The position numbers and the translations under genes are program-made. Below are positions 7,808-16,238 of a stretch of 64,000 bases of DNA, in pieces. The notes below the pieces were generated by a model, which saw nothing but the letters and a program-made list of their open reading frames with translations, had not been told where the DNA came from and made no database searches. Position 1 is the first letter of the stretch. Each line of letters starts with the position of its first letter. Origin of the DNA: Roseovarius salinarum (GTDB lineage: Bacteria; Pseudomonadota; Alphaproteobacteria; Rhodobacterales; Rhodobacteraceae); contig NZ_PHNT01000001.1 in NCBI RefSeq assembly GCF_002834145.1, forward strand, positions 371,324 to 435,323. The letters are read 5' to 3'.

Positions 7808-9235
7808 TTGGCGTTCACGACACTGGCAGACGCCGTCACGCGCGGGACGGAGACGCTGGGCGACCGCGTGTCCGAGGCGCTTTTCGAGCCGGTGATCCGG
7901 CTTGGCGTCACCGGGCTGGCGCGGTCAGGCAAGACGGTCTTCATCACATCGCTTGTCGCCAACCTGATGGACCGCGGGCGCATGCCGGCGTTTCAGGCGG
8001 CCGCGCAGGGGCGCATCGTCGCCGCCTTCCTGCAACCGCAGCCGGACGTCACCGTTCCGCGCTTCGACTACGAAGGGCATGTCGGCGCGCTGACGGCCGC
8101 GGAACCGCACTGGCCCGAAAGCACGCGGGCGGTGTCGGAACTGCGGCTGTCGCTGCGCGTGCAGCCCGAGGGGTTGCTGGGCGGGCTGGCCGGGCCGCGG
8201 ACCGTGCACCTGGATATCGTGGATTACCCGGGGGAATGGCTTCTCGACCTCGCGATGATGGAACGCAGCTACGCCGAGTGGTCCGAAACCGTACTGGCGC
8301 GAATCGCCGGTCGGCCGCAGGCGGCGGCATTCGTGGCCCAGGCACGCGCGGCCGACGGCACCGCCCCCCTGGACGAACCCGTGGCGCAGCAGCTGGCACG
8401 CGGTTTCACCGATTACCTGCATGCCGCGCGGGACGCGGGGTATTCCGATTGCACGCCGGGGCGGTTCCTGCTGCCGGGCGACCTGGCGGGGTCCCCGGTG
8501 CTGACCTTCGCGCCGCTGCCGCGGCCCGAAGCCGCGCCGCGCGGGTCGTTGTGGCGCGAGATGGACCGGCGGTTCGAGGCCTACAAGCGCGAGGTCGTCA
8601 AACCCTTCTTTCGCGATCACTTCGCCCGGATCGACCGGCAGGTCGTGTTGCTGGACGTCCTGGGCGCGCTGCACGACGGGCCGTCGGCCGTGGATGACAT
8701 GCGCCGCACGATGGCGGAGATCCTCGGTGCGTTCCGCCCCGGCCACAACGCCGTCCTTGCCCGTCTTCTGCGCGGCCGGCGCGTCGACCGTATCCTGTTC
8801 GCCGCCACCAAGGCCGACCACCTGCACCACACCCAGCACGACCGGCTGGCCGCGATCACCGCCGCGCTGGTGCGCGACGCCCGCGACCGCGCCGATTTCG
8901 CCGGGGCCGAGACCCGTGCCATGGCCATCGCGGCGCTGCGCGCGACCGTCGAGGAAACGGTCGCGCACAAGGGCGAGACGCTCGACTGCATTCGCGGCAC
9001 GCTATTGGAGCCCGATGGCGCGCGCGGGCGGCAGGCGGCCTTTCATACCGGCGCGCTTCCGGAGGATCCCGCACGGGTGCTGGCGGCCGCCCGCGACGGC
9101 GGCGCAACGTGGCTCGACGACGAATTCGGCGCGCGGGCCTTCGCACCGGCGCGGCTGACGCTGAAGCCCGGCGAGGGGCCGCCGCACATCCGCCTCGACC
9201 GGGCGGCCGAGTTCCTGATCGGAGACCGCCTGTGA
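7808..9235 (+). CDS. YcjX-family P-loop NTPase (DUF463)
   Basis: The product carries [20 protein letters not shown], the hallmark of YcjX-like proteins, with the P-loop GLARSGKT at about residues 36-43, and conserved downstream segments such as [11 protein letters not shown] and [10 protein letters not shown]. YcjX proteins are predicted GTP- or ATP-binding proteins of unknown role, induced by envelope or heat stress in E. coli and paired with the membrane protein YcjF. I choose the TTG at 7808 ([13 protein letters not shown]...) because homologues start with a similar short helix and AGAAGGGGCAGG stands before it; in-frame ATG 7733 is possible. The stop overlaps the next gene's GTG. Confidence 0.85.
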   Translation: MAFTTLADAVTRGTETLGDRVSEALFEPVIRLGVTGLARSGKTVFITSLVANLMDRGRMPAFQAAAQGRIVAAFLQPQPDVTVPRFDYEGHVGALTAAEPHWPESTRAVSELRLSLRVQPEGLLGGLAGPRTVHLDIVDYPGEWLLDLAMMERSYAEWSETVLARIAGRPQAAAFVAQARAADGTAPLDEPVAQQLARGFTDYLHAARDAGYSDCTPGRFLLPGDLAGSPVLTFAPLPRPEAAPRGSLWREMDRRFEAYKREVVKPFFRDHFARIDRQVVLLDVLGALHDGPSAVDDMRRTMAEILGAFRPGHNAVLARLLRGRRVDRILFAATKADHLHHTQHDRLAAITAALVRDARDRADFAGAETRAMAIAALRATVEETVAHKGETLDCIRGTLLEPDGARGRQAAFHTGALPEDPARVLAAARDGGATWLDDEFGARAFAPARLTLKPGEGPPHIRLDRAAEFLIGDRL

Positions 9236-9699
9236 CGGGCGCACCCCTCGCACCGCGGCGCGCGCGGCTGTGGCACCTGCCGCGGTTGGCGGGTATCCTG
9301 TGGGCCTTCACACGCGCCACGCCGTGGCTGCCCCGCGTGCGCACGCGCAGTGCCGACCTGCGCGCCCTGGCCTGCGTCGTGTGGCGCGGATGGGTGCGCG
9401 TCATCGCGGACGAGCGCGGGCCGGCGGGGTTCATCGCCCGTGACGGCGGGCACATCCACGCGCTCTATGTCCACCCGCGGGCGCGGGGGCGCGGGTTCGG
9501 CCGCGCACTTCTCGACGAGGCCAAGACGCGCGAGGCCAGGCTGGAACTCCGGGTGGTGCAGGCAAATGCGCCGGCGCGCGGGTTCTATGCAGCGCAGGGC
9601 TTTGCCGAGGCCGGTTTCGGCGCCGGCGCGGACAATGACGAGAACCTGCCGGACGTGCGCATGGTCTGGCCGGCACGGAGAAGGGAGACGCCGGCATGA
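9232..9699 (+). CDS. GNAT-family N-acetyltransferase
   Basis: The 155-residue product shows the GNAT acetyl-CoA site as HALYVHPRARGRGFGRALLDEAK (R/QxxGxG/A form), followed by ...NAPARGFYAAQGF, the typical last strand and helix. The GTG start at 9232 lies inside the stop of the YcjX gene (GTGA), and its stop overlaps the start of the YcjF-like gene (ATGA), so the three genes are almost certainly one translationally coupled operon. The substrate cannot be told from sequence. An acetyltransferase between a ycjX and a ycjF homologue is notable. Confidence 0.8.
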   Translation: MTGAPLAPRRARLWHLPRLAGILWAFTRATPWLPRVRTRSADLRALACVVWRGWVRVIADERGPAGFIARDGGHIHALYVHPRARGRGFGRALLDEAKTREARLELRVVQANAPARGFYAAQGFAEAGFGAGADNDENLPDVRMVWPARRRETPA

Positions 9700-10703
9700 C
9701 GAAAGGCCCGATCCTGATCGACCTGGAGGAGGGGGAAGGCACCCGGCCCGGACCGGATGCCGTTCCGCCGGTTCCCGACCCGGAGGAACCGGACGGCCGC
9801 GCGCCGGAGGGCCGTGCCATGCAGACCCTGGCGGGCCTCGCGGCGCGGCGGCCGTCGTGGCTGGCCCGCGCGTTCTGGACGCTTCTGGCCGCGGTGATCG
9901 CCGCGGCGGTGTCGGTCGCAGCCTGGGATTTCGCGGCCGCCATGATCGCCCGGCACCGCCTGCTGGGATATGCGGTTGCGGGGCTTCTGCTGGCCCTCGT
10001 CGCCGTTCTGGCCGCGATCGCGCTGCGCGAGGCCGCGGGCTTTGCCCGGTTGCGGCGAATCGACCGGTTGCAGCGCGCAGCCGCACGCGCGCGCAGCGAT
10101 GCGGATCTTTCCGCCGCCCGGGAGGTGACGGGCCGGCTTGACCGTCTCTACGCGGGCCGGGAGGACACGCGCTGGGGGCGGGCGCGACTGGCCGAGCGCG
10201 GGCACGAGCAGTTCGATGCCGCCGGCCTTCTGGATCTCGCCGAGGCCGAGCTGCTGGCCCCGCTGGACACGGCGGCGGCGGCCGAGGTGCAGGCGGCCGC
10301 ACGGCAGGTGGCGGCGGCCACCGCGCTGGTGCCGCTGGCGCTGGTGGACGTGGTGGCCGCGCTGGGCGCGAACATGCGGATGATCCGCCGCATCGCGGAG
10401 ATCTACGGCGGACGCGCGGGAACGCTGGGCAGCTGGCGCCTGGCACGGGCGGTGCTGACGCACCTGGTGGCCACCGGGGCCGTGGCGGTGGGCGACGACC
10501 TGCTGGGCTCCATTGCCGGGGGCGGGCTGGTGTCGAAACTGTCGCGCCGCTTCGGCGAGGGGCTTGTGAACGGGGCGCTGACGGCGCGCGTCGGCGTGGC
10601 GGCGATGGAGGTCTGCCGCCCCGTTTCCTTCGGCGCCGGGCGGCGGCCGTCCGTCTCGGGGCTGGTCAAGCGCGCGCTGACCGGGTTGTTCGGCCAGAGC
10701 TGA
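9696..10703 (+). CDS. YcjF-like membrane protein (TIGR01620/DUF697 type)
   Basis: The 335-residue product has an acidic Pro-rich N-terminus, two membrane segments (about residues 58-80 and 92-112), and a C-terminal helical region rich in Ala/Leu (ATALVPLALVDVVAALGANMRMIRRIAEIYG) that matches the DUF697 part of YcjF-like proteins. These are inner-membrane partners of YcjX with no established biochemical activity. The ATG overlaps the stop of the acetyltransferase gene. The neighbour order ycjX, GNAT, ycjF supports the assignment. It converges on the haemoglobin gene. Confidence 0.8.
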   Translation: MTKGPILIDLEEGEGTRPGPDAVPPVPDPEEPDGRAPEGRAMQTLAGLAARRPSWLARAFWTLLAAVIAAAVSVAAWDFAAAMIARHRLLGYAVAGLLLALVAVLAAIALREAAGFARLRRIDRLQRAAARARSDADLSAAREVTGRLDRLYAGREDTRWGRARLAERGHEQFDAAGLLDLAEAELLAPLDTAAAAEVQAAARQVAAATALVPLALVDVVAALGANMRMIRRIAEIYGGRAGTLGSWRLARAVLTHLVATGAVAVGDDLLGSIAGGGLVSKLSRRFGEGLVNGALTARVGVAAMEVCRPVSFGAGRRPSVSGLVKRALTGLFGQS

Positions 10704-10749
10704 TGGTTTGGACGAAAGCAGTGCGCCTGCGGCGCGCGCGATCGACGTG

Positions 10750-10800
10750 GCGAGGGGCGCTGCCCCTCGCGCTCCCCGGAGTATTTCGGGCAAGATGAAG
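10750..10800. repeat. hairpin-containing extragenic element of Rhodobacterales type
   Basis: A perfect 9-base stem (GCGAGGGGC, loop GCT, GCCCCTCGC; 10750-10770) is followed by GCTCCCCGGAGTATTTCGGG and CAAGATGAAG. I recall near-identical CCCCGGAGTATTT...AAGATGAAG strings behind many genes in Roseobacter-group genomes. It lies between the convergent YcjF-like and haemoglobin genes and could serve as a bidirectional terminator. Confidence 0.5.
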
Positions 10801-10808
10801 CAGCGGGG

Positions 10809-11219
10809 TCAACGGAGTTTCGGCACGCCGCCCTCGTGCGTTTCGCGGTCGGTGACGCCCGCGCGCAGGGAGCGACCGATACGGTGTGCCAGCGCGGACC
10901 ACGCTGCGGCCTGATCGGGGCGCAGCTCGGCCTGCAGGACCGAGTCGAACAGCGCCAGCCAGGTCGAGAACATGCCCGGCTTGACGTTGCCCGCCTTGAC
11001 GTGGGCAGCCATCGGGCTGCCGTCGTAGCCCCGTTCGTGCAGGATGATGTTGGCCCAGAAGCGGGTGACCTTTTCCTCGTGCGCGGGCCAGTCGTCGACA
11101 TGCGCGGCGAAGACGGGCCCCAGGCCCGGGTGTGCGCGCACGGACGCGTAGAAGCGGGCGACGACGCGCTCGATCTCGGGGCGGGTGATGTCGAAACGTG
11201 GCGGCAGTGCGGTGCTCAT
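10809..11219 (-). CDS. group III truncated haemoglobin
   Basis: The 136-residue product (MSTALPPRFDITRPEIERVVARFYASVRAHPG...) has the pattern of group III truncated haemoglobins: a short N-terminal helix, VVARFYASVRAHPGLGPVF, FWANIILHERGYDGSPM, and KPGMFSTWLALF. The His of an AAHV segment after the FWxxxLL stretch is a candidate proximal haem ligand. These proteins bind O2 or NO; physiological roles are mostly unproven. The start at 11219 is preferred because GAGG lies 4 bases before it; MRR three codons upstream is an alternative. The operonic context is solitary. Confidence 0.88.
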   Translation of the reverse strand: MSTALPPRFDITRPEIERVVARFYASVRAHPGLGPVFAAHVDDWPAHEEKVTRFWANIILHERGYDGSPMAAHVKAGNVKPGMFSTWLALFDSVLQAELRPDQAAAWSALAHRIGRSLRAGVTDRETHEGGVPKLR

Positions 11220-11274
11220 ACGCCTCATCTGGCCCGGATCGCGGCCGGGCGCAAGACGTGGGCGGGCCGCCCTC

Positions 11275-11303
11275 TGGACGCTTGTCGCCTGCGTGCCTAT
11301 AAG
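11275..11303 (+). promoter_or_regulatory. candidate sigma-70 promoter for ileS
   Basis: TGGACG (11275-11280; four of six consensus bases) and TATAAG (11298-11303; five of six) are separated by 17 bases. Transcription would begin near 11310, at or next to the ATG of the Ile-rich mini-ORF. Confidence 0.45.
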
Positions 11304-11310
11304 GCGGGCC

Positions 11311-11361
11311 ATGACCAGCCTGCGTGCGATCCTCATTCGAATTACCGGCCCGGCGCTCTGA
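11311..11361 (+). promoter_or_regulatory. possible 16-residue Ile-rich leader peptide upstream of ileS
   Basis: The frame ATG 11311 to TGA 11361 encodes [16 protein letters not shown]. Three of its 16 residues are Ile within five codons (ATC CTC ATT CGA ATT), and it precedes the isoleucyl-tRNA synthetase gene by 85 bases. That is the layout of an amino-acid-specific attenuation leader. AAGG six bases before the ATG overlaps the candidate -10, so translation may be leaderless. A chance mini-ORF is the alternative. Confidence 0.35.
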
Positions 11362-11379
11362 GGATCCAGGGCCGCCGGG
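11346..11379 (+). promoter_or_regulatory. two mutually exclusive hairpins in the ileS leader
   Basis: CGGCCC (11346-11351) can pair with GGGCCG (11369-11374), while CCCGGCG (11349-11355) can pair perfectly with CGCCGGG (11373-11379). The two stems share bases and cannot form together. Their left arms lie inside the last codons of the Ile-rich frame, where a stalled ribosome would affect the choice. No T run follows. Confidence 0.35.
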
Positions 11380-11446
11380 ACAAGGCGTCAGGGACCCCGC
11401 GCCGCCCTCATCCGCCGCAAGAGACAGCCGACAAAGGACGCCACCG

Positions 11447-14377
11447 ATGTGCGCCGACACGCCCGATTACAAAGACACCCTGAACCTGCCGAAGACCGAT
11501 TTCCCGATGCGCGCGGGCTTGCCCAGGCGCGAGCCCGCGTGGCTCGCCCGGTGGGAGACGATCGGCGTCTATGACCGCCTGCGCGAAAAGCGGGGCCGCC
11601 CCCCCTTCACGCTGCACGACGGGCCGCCCTATGCCAACGGGCATCTGCACATCGGCCACGCGCTCAACAAGATCCTCAAGGACATGGTGGTGCGCAGCCA
11701 GCAGATGCTGGGCTACGATGCGCGCTACATCCCCGGGTGGGATTGCCACGGCCTGCCCATCGAGTGGAAGATCGAGCAGGACTACCGCGCCAAGGGGCGC
11801 AACAAGGACGAGGTCGACATGGTCGATTTCCGGCAGGAATGCCGGAAGTTCGCCGAGGGCTGGATCGACGTGCAGCGCGAGGAGTTCAAGCGGCTGGGCG
11901 TGACCGGCAACTGGGCCGATCCCTACCTGACGATGGACTACCGCGCCGAGCGGATCATCGCCGAGGAGTTCCAGACATTCCTGATGAACGGCACGCTCTA
12001 CCAGGGCTCGCGCCCGGTGATGTGGTCGCCCATCGAGAAGACGGCGCTGGCCGAGGCCGAGGTGGAGTACCACGACAAGGAGAGCTTCACGATCTGGGTG
12101 AAGTTCCGCGTCGAAGCTCCTGCCGATGCCGATCTGGCCGGCGCGCACGTGGTGATCTGGACCACCACGCCCTGGACCATCCCGTCGAACAAGGCGGTCG
12201 TTTATGGCGAGGACATCGCCTATGGCCTCTACGAGGTGACGGACACGCCGGAGGAATGCTGGGCCAATGTCGGCGATCGCTACATCCTCGCCGACAAGCT
12301 GGCGGAGGATGTGTTGGGCCGCGCGCGGCTCAACGACGATCAGTGGACACGCCTGCGTGGCGTAACGGCCGAGGAACTGAGTGGCCTGTCGCTCGCCCAC
12401 CCGTTGGCCGGCGCCGAAGGCTCGAACGGCGAATGGGACGATCCCCGCGATTTCCGCGCCGCCGATTTCGTCACCGACGAGGAGGGCACGGGCTTCGTCC
12501 ATTGCGCGCCGAGCCACGGCATGGACGAGTACCTGCTCTACCAGGAGCTGGGGATGCTCGACCGGGTCATCACCCACAACGTTCTGGACGATGGCAGTTT
12601 CCGCCCCGACCTGCCCTTCTTCGGCGGCACGCGCATCCTGAAGGAGAACGGCAAGGAGGGCGATGCCAACAAGGCCATCATCGACAAGCTGGCGCAGGTC
12701 GGCGGCCTGCTGGCGCGCGGCAAGATCAAGCATTCCTACCCGCATTCGTGGCGGTCCAAGGCGCCGGTCATCTACCGCAACACGCCGCAGTGGTTCGCCG
12801 CCATCGACCGGCCGCTGGGCGACGGCAAGGACGATTACGGCACCACGATCCGCGAGCGCGCTCTGAAATCCATCGACGCGCTGGTCACCTGGACGCCGCC
12901 CTCGGGGCGCAACCGGCTGCATTCCATGATCGAGACCCGCCCCGACTGGGTTCTGAGCCGGCAACGCGCCTGGGGCGTGCCGCTGACCTGTTTCACCAGG
13001 AAGGGCGCGGCGCCCACGGACCCCGGGTTCCTGTTGAAGAACGCGGAGGTGAACGCGCGCATCCTCGCGGCCTTCGAGGCGGAGGGCGCCGACGCGTGGT
13101 ACAAGCCGGGCGCCAAGGAGCGTTTCCTGGACGGCATCGTGGACCCCGACGCCTGGGAGAAGGTCGACGACATCCTCGACGTGTGGTTCGATTCGGGCAG
13201 CACCCACGCCTTCGTGCTGCGCGACCGCGCCGACGGCACCGAGGACGGGCTGGCCGATCTCTACCTCGAAGGCACCGACCAGCACCGCGGCTGGTTCCAT
13301 TCCTCGATGCTGCAGGCCTGCGGCACCATCGGGCGCGCGCCCTACCGCGGGGTGCTCACGCACGGGTTCACGCTCGACGAGAAGGGCAACAAGATGTCCA
13401 AGAGCCTCGGCAACACCGTGGCGCCCGACGACGTGACCCAGCAGTATGGCGCGGACATCCTGCGGCTCTGGGTGGCGCAGTCCGACTACACCGCCGACCT
13501 GCGCATCGGGCCGGAGATCCTGAAGGGAGTGGCCGACAGCTACCGCCGGTTGCGCAACACCATGCGTTTCATGCTGGGGTCGCTGGCGCATTTCTCCGAA
13601 GCCGACCGGGTGGAGCTGTCGGAGATGCCCGAGCTTGAACAGTGGGTGCTGCACCGTCTGGCCGAACTCGACCACCGGGTGCGCACGGGCTACGCCGCCT
13701 ATGATTTCCAGGGCGTGTTCCAGGCGCTGTTCAACTTCTGCACCGTGGAATTGTCCGCGTTCTACTTCGACATCCGCAAGGACACGCTTTACTGCGACGG
13801 TGACACGGCGCGGCGGCGCGCGGCACGCACGGTGCTGGACATCCTGTTCCACCGGCTGACCACGTGGCTGGCACCCGTGCTGGTGTTCACGATGGAGGAG
13901 GTCTGGCTGGAGCGTTACCCGGGCGAAGACAGCAGCGTGCACCTGCACGACATCCCCGAGACCCCGGCCGACTGGATCAATGAGCCGCTGGCGCAGAAAT
14001 GGGCACAGGTGCGGCAGGCCCGCCGCGTGGTCACCGCCGCGCTGGAGGTGCAGCGCGCCGACAAGGTGATCGGTGCCAGCCTCGAGGCCGCACCGGTGGT
14101 GCACGTGCGCGATCCGGAAATGCTCGAGGTGCTCAAGTCGGTGAATTTCGCGGACATCTGCATCACCTCCGGGCTGCAGCTGACGGGTGACCCCAGCCCG
14201 GCCGAGGCGTTCCGCCTGCCCGAGGTGGACGGCGTCGGTGTGGTCTTCGAGGCGGCGGAGGGCACCAAGTGCGATCGCTGCTGGAAGGTCTTGCCCGATG
14301 TCGGCGCGCACGGCCACCCCGGCACCTGCGCCCGCTGTGACGCGGCGTTGCGCGAGCGGACGGCAGAGGTGTCATGA
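11447..14377 (+). CDS. ileS: isoleucyl-tRNA synthetase
   Basis: The 976-residue product is a full class I synthetase: [15 protein letters not shown] with HIGH at residues 68-71, the [11 protein letters not shown] segment, a CP1 editing domain ([10 protein letters not shown]), the KMSKS loop at 649-653, an anticodon-binding helical domain, and a C-terminal zinc ribbon with two CxxC pairs (CDRCW...CARC). It charges tRNA-Ile with isoleucine. ATG 11447 gives the [21 protein letters not shown] start usual in alphaproteobacteria. Upstream lies a possible Ile-rich leader, so expression may respond to charged tRNA-Ile. Confidence 0.98.
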   Translation: MCADTPDYKDTLNLPKTDFPMRAGLPRREPAWLARWETIGVYDRLREKRGRPPFTLHDGPPYANGHLHIGHALNKILKDMVVRSQQMLGYDARYIPGWDCHGLPIEWKIEQDYRAKGRNKDEVDMVDFRQECRKFAEGWIDVQREEFKRLGVTGNWADPYLTMDYRAERIIAEEFQTFLMNGTLYQGSRPVMWSPIEKTALAEAEVEYHDKESFTIWVKFRVEAPADADLAGAHVVIWTTTPWTIPSNKAVVYGEDIAYGLYEVTDTPEECWANVGDRYILADKLAEDVLGRARLNDDQWTRLRGVTAEELSGLSLAHPLAGAEGSNGEWDDPRDFRAADFVTDEEGTGFVHCAPSHGMDEYLLYQELGMLDRVITHNVLDDGSFRPDLPFFGGTRILKENGKEGDANKAIIDKLAQVGGLLARGKIKHSYPHSWRSKAPVIYRNTPQWFAAIDRPLGDGKDDYGTTIRERALKSIDALVTWTPPSGRNRLHSMIETRPDWVLSRQRAWGVPLTCFTRKGAAPTDPGFLLKNAEVNARILAAFEAEGADAWYKPGAKERFLDGIVDPDAWEKVDDILDVWFDSGSTHAFVLRDRADGTEDGLADLYLEGTDQHRGWFHSSMLQACGTIGRAPYRGVLTHGFTLDEKGNKMSKSLGNTVAPDDVTQQYGADILRLWVAQSDYTADLRIGPEILKGVADSYRRLRNTMRFMLGSLAHFSEADRVELSEMPELEQWVLHRLAELDHRVRTGYAAYDFQGVFQALFNFCTVELSAFYFDIRKDTLYCDGDTARRRAARTVLDILFHRLTTWLAPVLVFTMEEVWLERYPGEDSSVHLHDIPETPADWINEPLAQKWAQVRQARRVVTAALEVQRADKVIGASLEAAPVVHVRDPEMLEVLKSVNFADICITSGLQLTGDPSPAEAFRLPEVDGVGVVFEAAEGTKCDRCWKVLPDVGAHGHPGTCARCDAALRERTAEVS

Positions 14378-14382
14378 GGCGA

Positions 14383-14403
14383 GGCGGGGGCGCTGCCCCC
14401 GTC
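14383..14403. terminator. GC-rich hairpin between convergent ileS and tadA
   Basis: GGCGGGGGC (14383-14391) pairs with GCCCCCGTC (14395-14403) around the three-base loop GCT, with one G-T pair. It lies 6 bases after the ileS stop and before the tadA stop on the other strand. There is no T run. The GCT loop and C/G stem resemble the hairpin at 10750. Confidence 0.5.
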
Positions 14404-14413
14404 GCCGTGCGGT

Positions 14414-14863
14414 TCAACGCCTGCGCGCGAAGAAGTCCCTGAGAAGCCGCTCGGCCTCGGCCTCGGCGATGCCCTCGATCACCTCGGGGCGGTGGTGGCA
14501 CTGCGGATGCGTGAAGATGCGGGGGCCGTGGGCGACGCCGCCGGATTTCGGGTCCGCGGCGCCGTAGACCAGCCGGGCGATGCGCGCGAAACCGATGGCC
14601 GCGGCGCACATCGGGCAGGGTTCCAGCGTGACATAGAGCGCGTGGCCCGGCAGCCGTTCGCTGCCCGCCGCACGGCAGGCGGCGCGGATCGTCAGGATCT
14701 CGGCATGGGCGGTCGGATCGTCGAGCTCGCGCGTCCGGTTTCCGGCGCGGGCGACCTCGGACCCGTCGGGGGCGACCAGAACCGCGCCCACCGGGACCTC
14801 TCCGCGCCGGGCGGCGGCGCGGGCCTGCGCCAGGGCGGCGTCCATGTGGCTGCGGAACGTCAT
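14414..14863 (-). CDS. tadA: tRNA-specific adenosine deaminase
   Basis: The 149-residue product has the deaminase zinc motifs HAE (residues 53-55, within DDPTAHAEILTIR) and PCPMC (Cys 83 and 86), the arrangement in TadA, which converts A34 to inosine in tRNA-Arg(ACG). Length and the RxLLxDFFxxRR C-terminus agree with the family. The start is ATG 14863 (MTFRSHMD); the internal ATG at 14845 gives MDAALAQAR and is possible. Guanine deaminase-like relatives share the motifs but usually differ in the C-terminus, so TadA is preferred. Confidence 0.93.
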   Translation of the reverse strand: MTFRSHMDAALAQARAAARRGEVPVGAVLVAPDGSEVARAGNRTRELDDPTAHAEILTIRAACRAAGSERLPGHALYVTLEPCPMCAAAIGFARIARLVYGAADPKSGGVAHGPRIFTHPQCHHRPEVIEGIAEAEAERLLRDFFARRR

Positions 14864-14906
14864 GGCTTTCTGTGCCCCGGCCGGCCGGTCGGCGCAAGGG
14901 TCGGGG

Positions 14907-15254
14907 TCAGCTGCAGATCCGCTCGGCCTCGGTGCCGTAGGCCTTGTAGCGGTCCCAGAAGCGTTCGTCGGAATGGCGATCCGACTGGCGCACTTCCTGC
15001 GCGGCGTGCGGATCACGGTAGAAGGTCACGGCGCGGCTCTGCTCCGCCCCGGTGAGCGTGCGGTCCGCGACCGCCTGTATGCAGCCGCACAACTCGCGCG
15101 ACCGTCCGGGGCGGTCGGACTCCATGCAGGCCCGGCTGATCGGACCCGACGCGATGCGCGCCACGGGCGCGGCCAGCTCCGGCCGTTCGGGCGGGGGGGC
15201 GCCGCCGCATCCGGCCAGAAGTGTGACCGTGCACAGGATGATCGGGTTTCTCAT
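14907..15254 (-). CDS. small exported lipoprotein, conserved hypothetical (115 aa)
   Basis: The product begins MRNPIILCTVTLLAGCGG, a lipoprotein signal peptide with the lipobox LLAG-C at residues 13-17. The mature part contains four more cysteines (RACMESD, ELCGCIQ, and RICS at the end) and the segment DPHAAQEVRQSDRHSDERFWDRYKAYG. I recall similar proteins in Rhodobacterales, some labelled 'arginine transporter' without clear support, so I give no function. ATG 15254 is chosen for the signal peptide. It lies 43 bases upstream of tadA on the same strand. Confidence 0.75.
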   Translation of the reverse strand: MRNPIILCTVTLLAGCGGAPPPERPELAAPVARIASGPISRACMESDRPGRSRELCGCIQAVADRTLTGAEQSRAVTFYRDPHAAQEVRQSDRHSDERFWDRYKAYGTEAERICS

Positions 15255-15397
15255 GGTGCGTCTTGACCGGCCTTGCTGTCCCCTGCGGGATACATGGCGC
15301 ATTCTTCCGGTTTTTTCAATTCACAAGCGTGCCGCGACCTGCAACACTCGGCGCCGCATGCCGCGGTGCGGCGCAACGGGAGGCGCGAGACGACACG

Positions 15398-16228
15398 ATG
15401 ACCCTCGATCTTTCGACCCTCATCCTCATCGCCGTGATCGTGATGCTGGCACAGCCCGTACTGGCAGCCCGGTTGTTCGCGTTCCGCCGCGAACAGGCCA
15501 TCCGCGGGATCGAGCGCAAGCGCCGCAGCCGGGTGATCACCATGATCCACCGCCAGGAAAAGCGCAGCCTGTTCGGCGTGAACGTGTCGCGCATGATCGA
15601 CCTCGAGGATGCGCAGACCATCATTTCGGCGATCAAGGCCACCCCCGACGACAAGCCCATCGACCTGGTGCTGCACACGCCGGGCGGGCTGGTTCTGGCG
15701 GCGATGCAGATCGCCCGGGCGGTCGAATCGCATCCGGCGAAGGTGACGGTCTTCGTGCCGATCTACGCGATGTCGGGCGGCACGCTGATCGCGCTGGCGG
15801 CCGACGAGATCGTGATGGGCGAGTTCTCCATGCTGGGGCCGATCGATCCGCAGATCATGGGCGTGTCGGCGGCGTCTGTGCTGGCCGCCCGGGACGCCAA
15901 GCCGGTCGAACACGTTTCGGACGTGGCGCTGGTGCTGGCCGATGTCAGCGACAAGGCGATCGCGCAGGTGCGCCGCGGCGCGGTGGAAATCATGACCCCG
16001 CGGATCGAGCAGGCCACGGCCGAGAAACTGGCCGATACGCTGACCAGCGGCATATGGACGCATGATTACGCCCTGACGCCGCAGGAGGCGAAGGATCTCG
16101 GCGTGCCCTCGGTCACGGTGGACATGCCGCCCGAGGTTCTGGACCTCATGAAACTCTACCCGCAGCCGGTGAAACAAAGCGCGGTCGAATTCATTCCCTT
16201 TGATCCGCCGGGCAAGCGGATGACCTGA
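15398..16228 (+). CDS. membrane-anchored SppA/SDH-type serine protease (ClpP-like fold)
   Basis: The 276-residue product has one N-terminal membrane segment (residues 5-24) and a crotonase-like protease domain: DLVLHTPGG (oxyanion region), the nucleophile in YAMSGGTLIALAADEI (Ser 126), and FSMLGPIDPQ. This is the serine dehydrogenase proteinase/SppA-like family (PF01972), which lacks the second SppA domain. The likely location is the inner membrane, with a role in clearing membrane or signal peptides as inference. GGGAGG stands 12 bases before ATG 15398. It converges on the leucine dehydrogenase gene with an 10-base gap. Confidence 0.85.
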   Translation: MTLDLSTLILIAVIVMLAQPVLAARLFAFRREQAIRGIERKRRSRVITMIHRQEKRSLFGVNVSRMIDLEDAQTIISAIKATPDDKPIDLVLHTPGGLVLAAMQIARAVESHPAKVTVFVPIYAMSGGTLIALAADEIVMGEFSMLGPIDPQIMGVSAASVLAARDAKPVEHVSDVALVLADVSDKAIAQVRRGAVEIMTPRIEQATAEKLADTLTSGIWTHDYALTPQEAKDLGVPSVTVDMPPEVLDLMKLYPQPVKQSAVEFIPFDPPGKRMT

Positions 16229-16238
16229 GCGGGTGCCC

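Noticed and set aside
11408-14317. Open frame of about 970 codons on the minus strand across ileS
   Set aside because: It opposes a clear isoleucyl-tRNA synthetase with intact HIGH, KMSKS and zinc motifs. The antisense translation is His/Arg/Gly/Val-rich with no recognisable domain.
10703-14413. T-box or other known riboswitch before ileS
   Set aside because: No specifier loop or T-box consensus is seen in the 228-base gap; only the Ile-rich mini-ORF and short stems support leader control.
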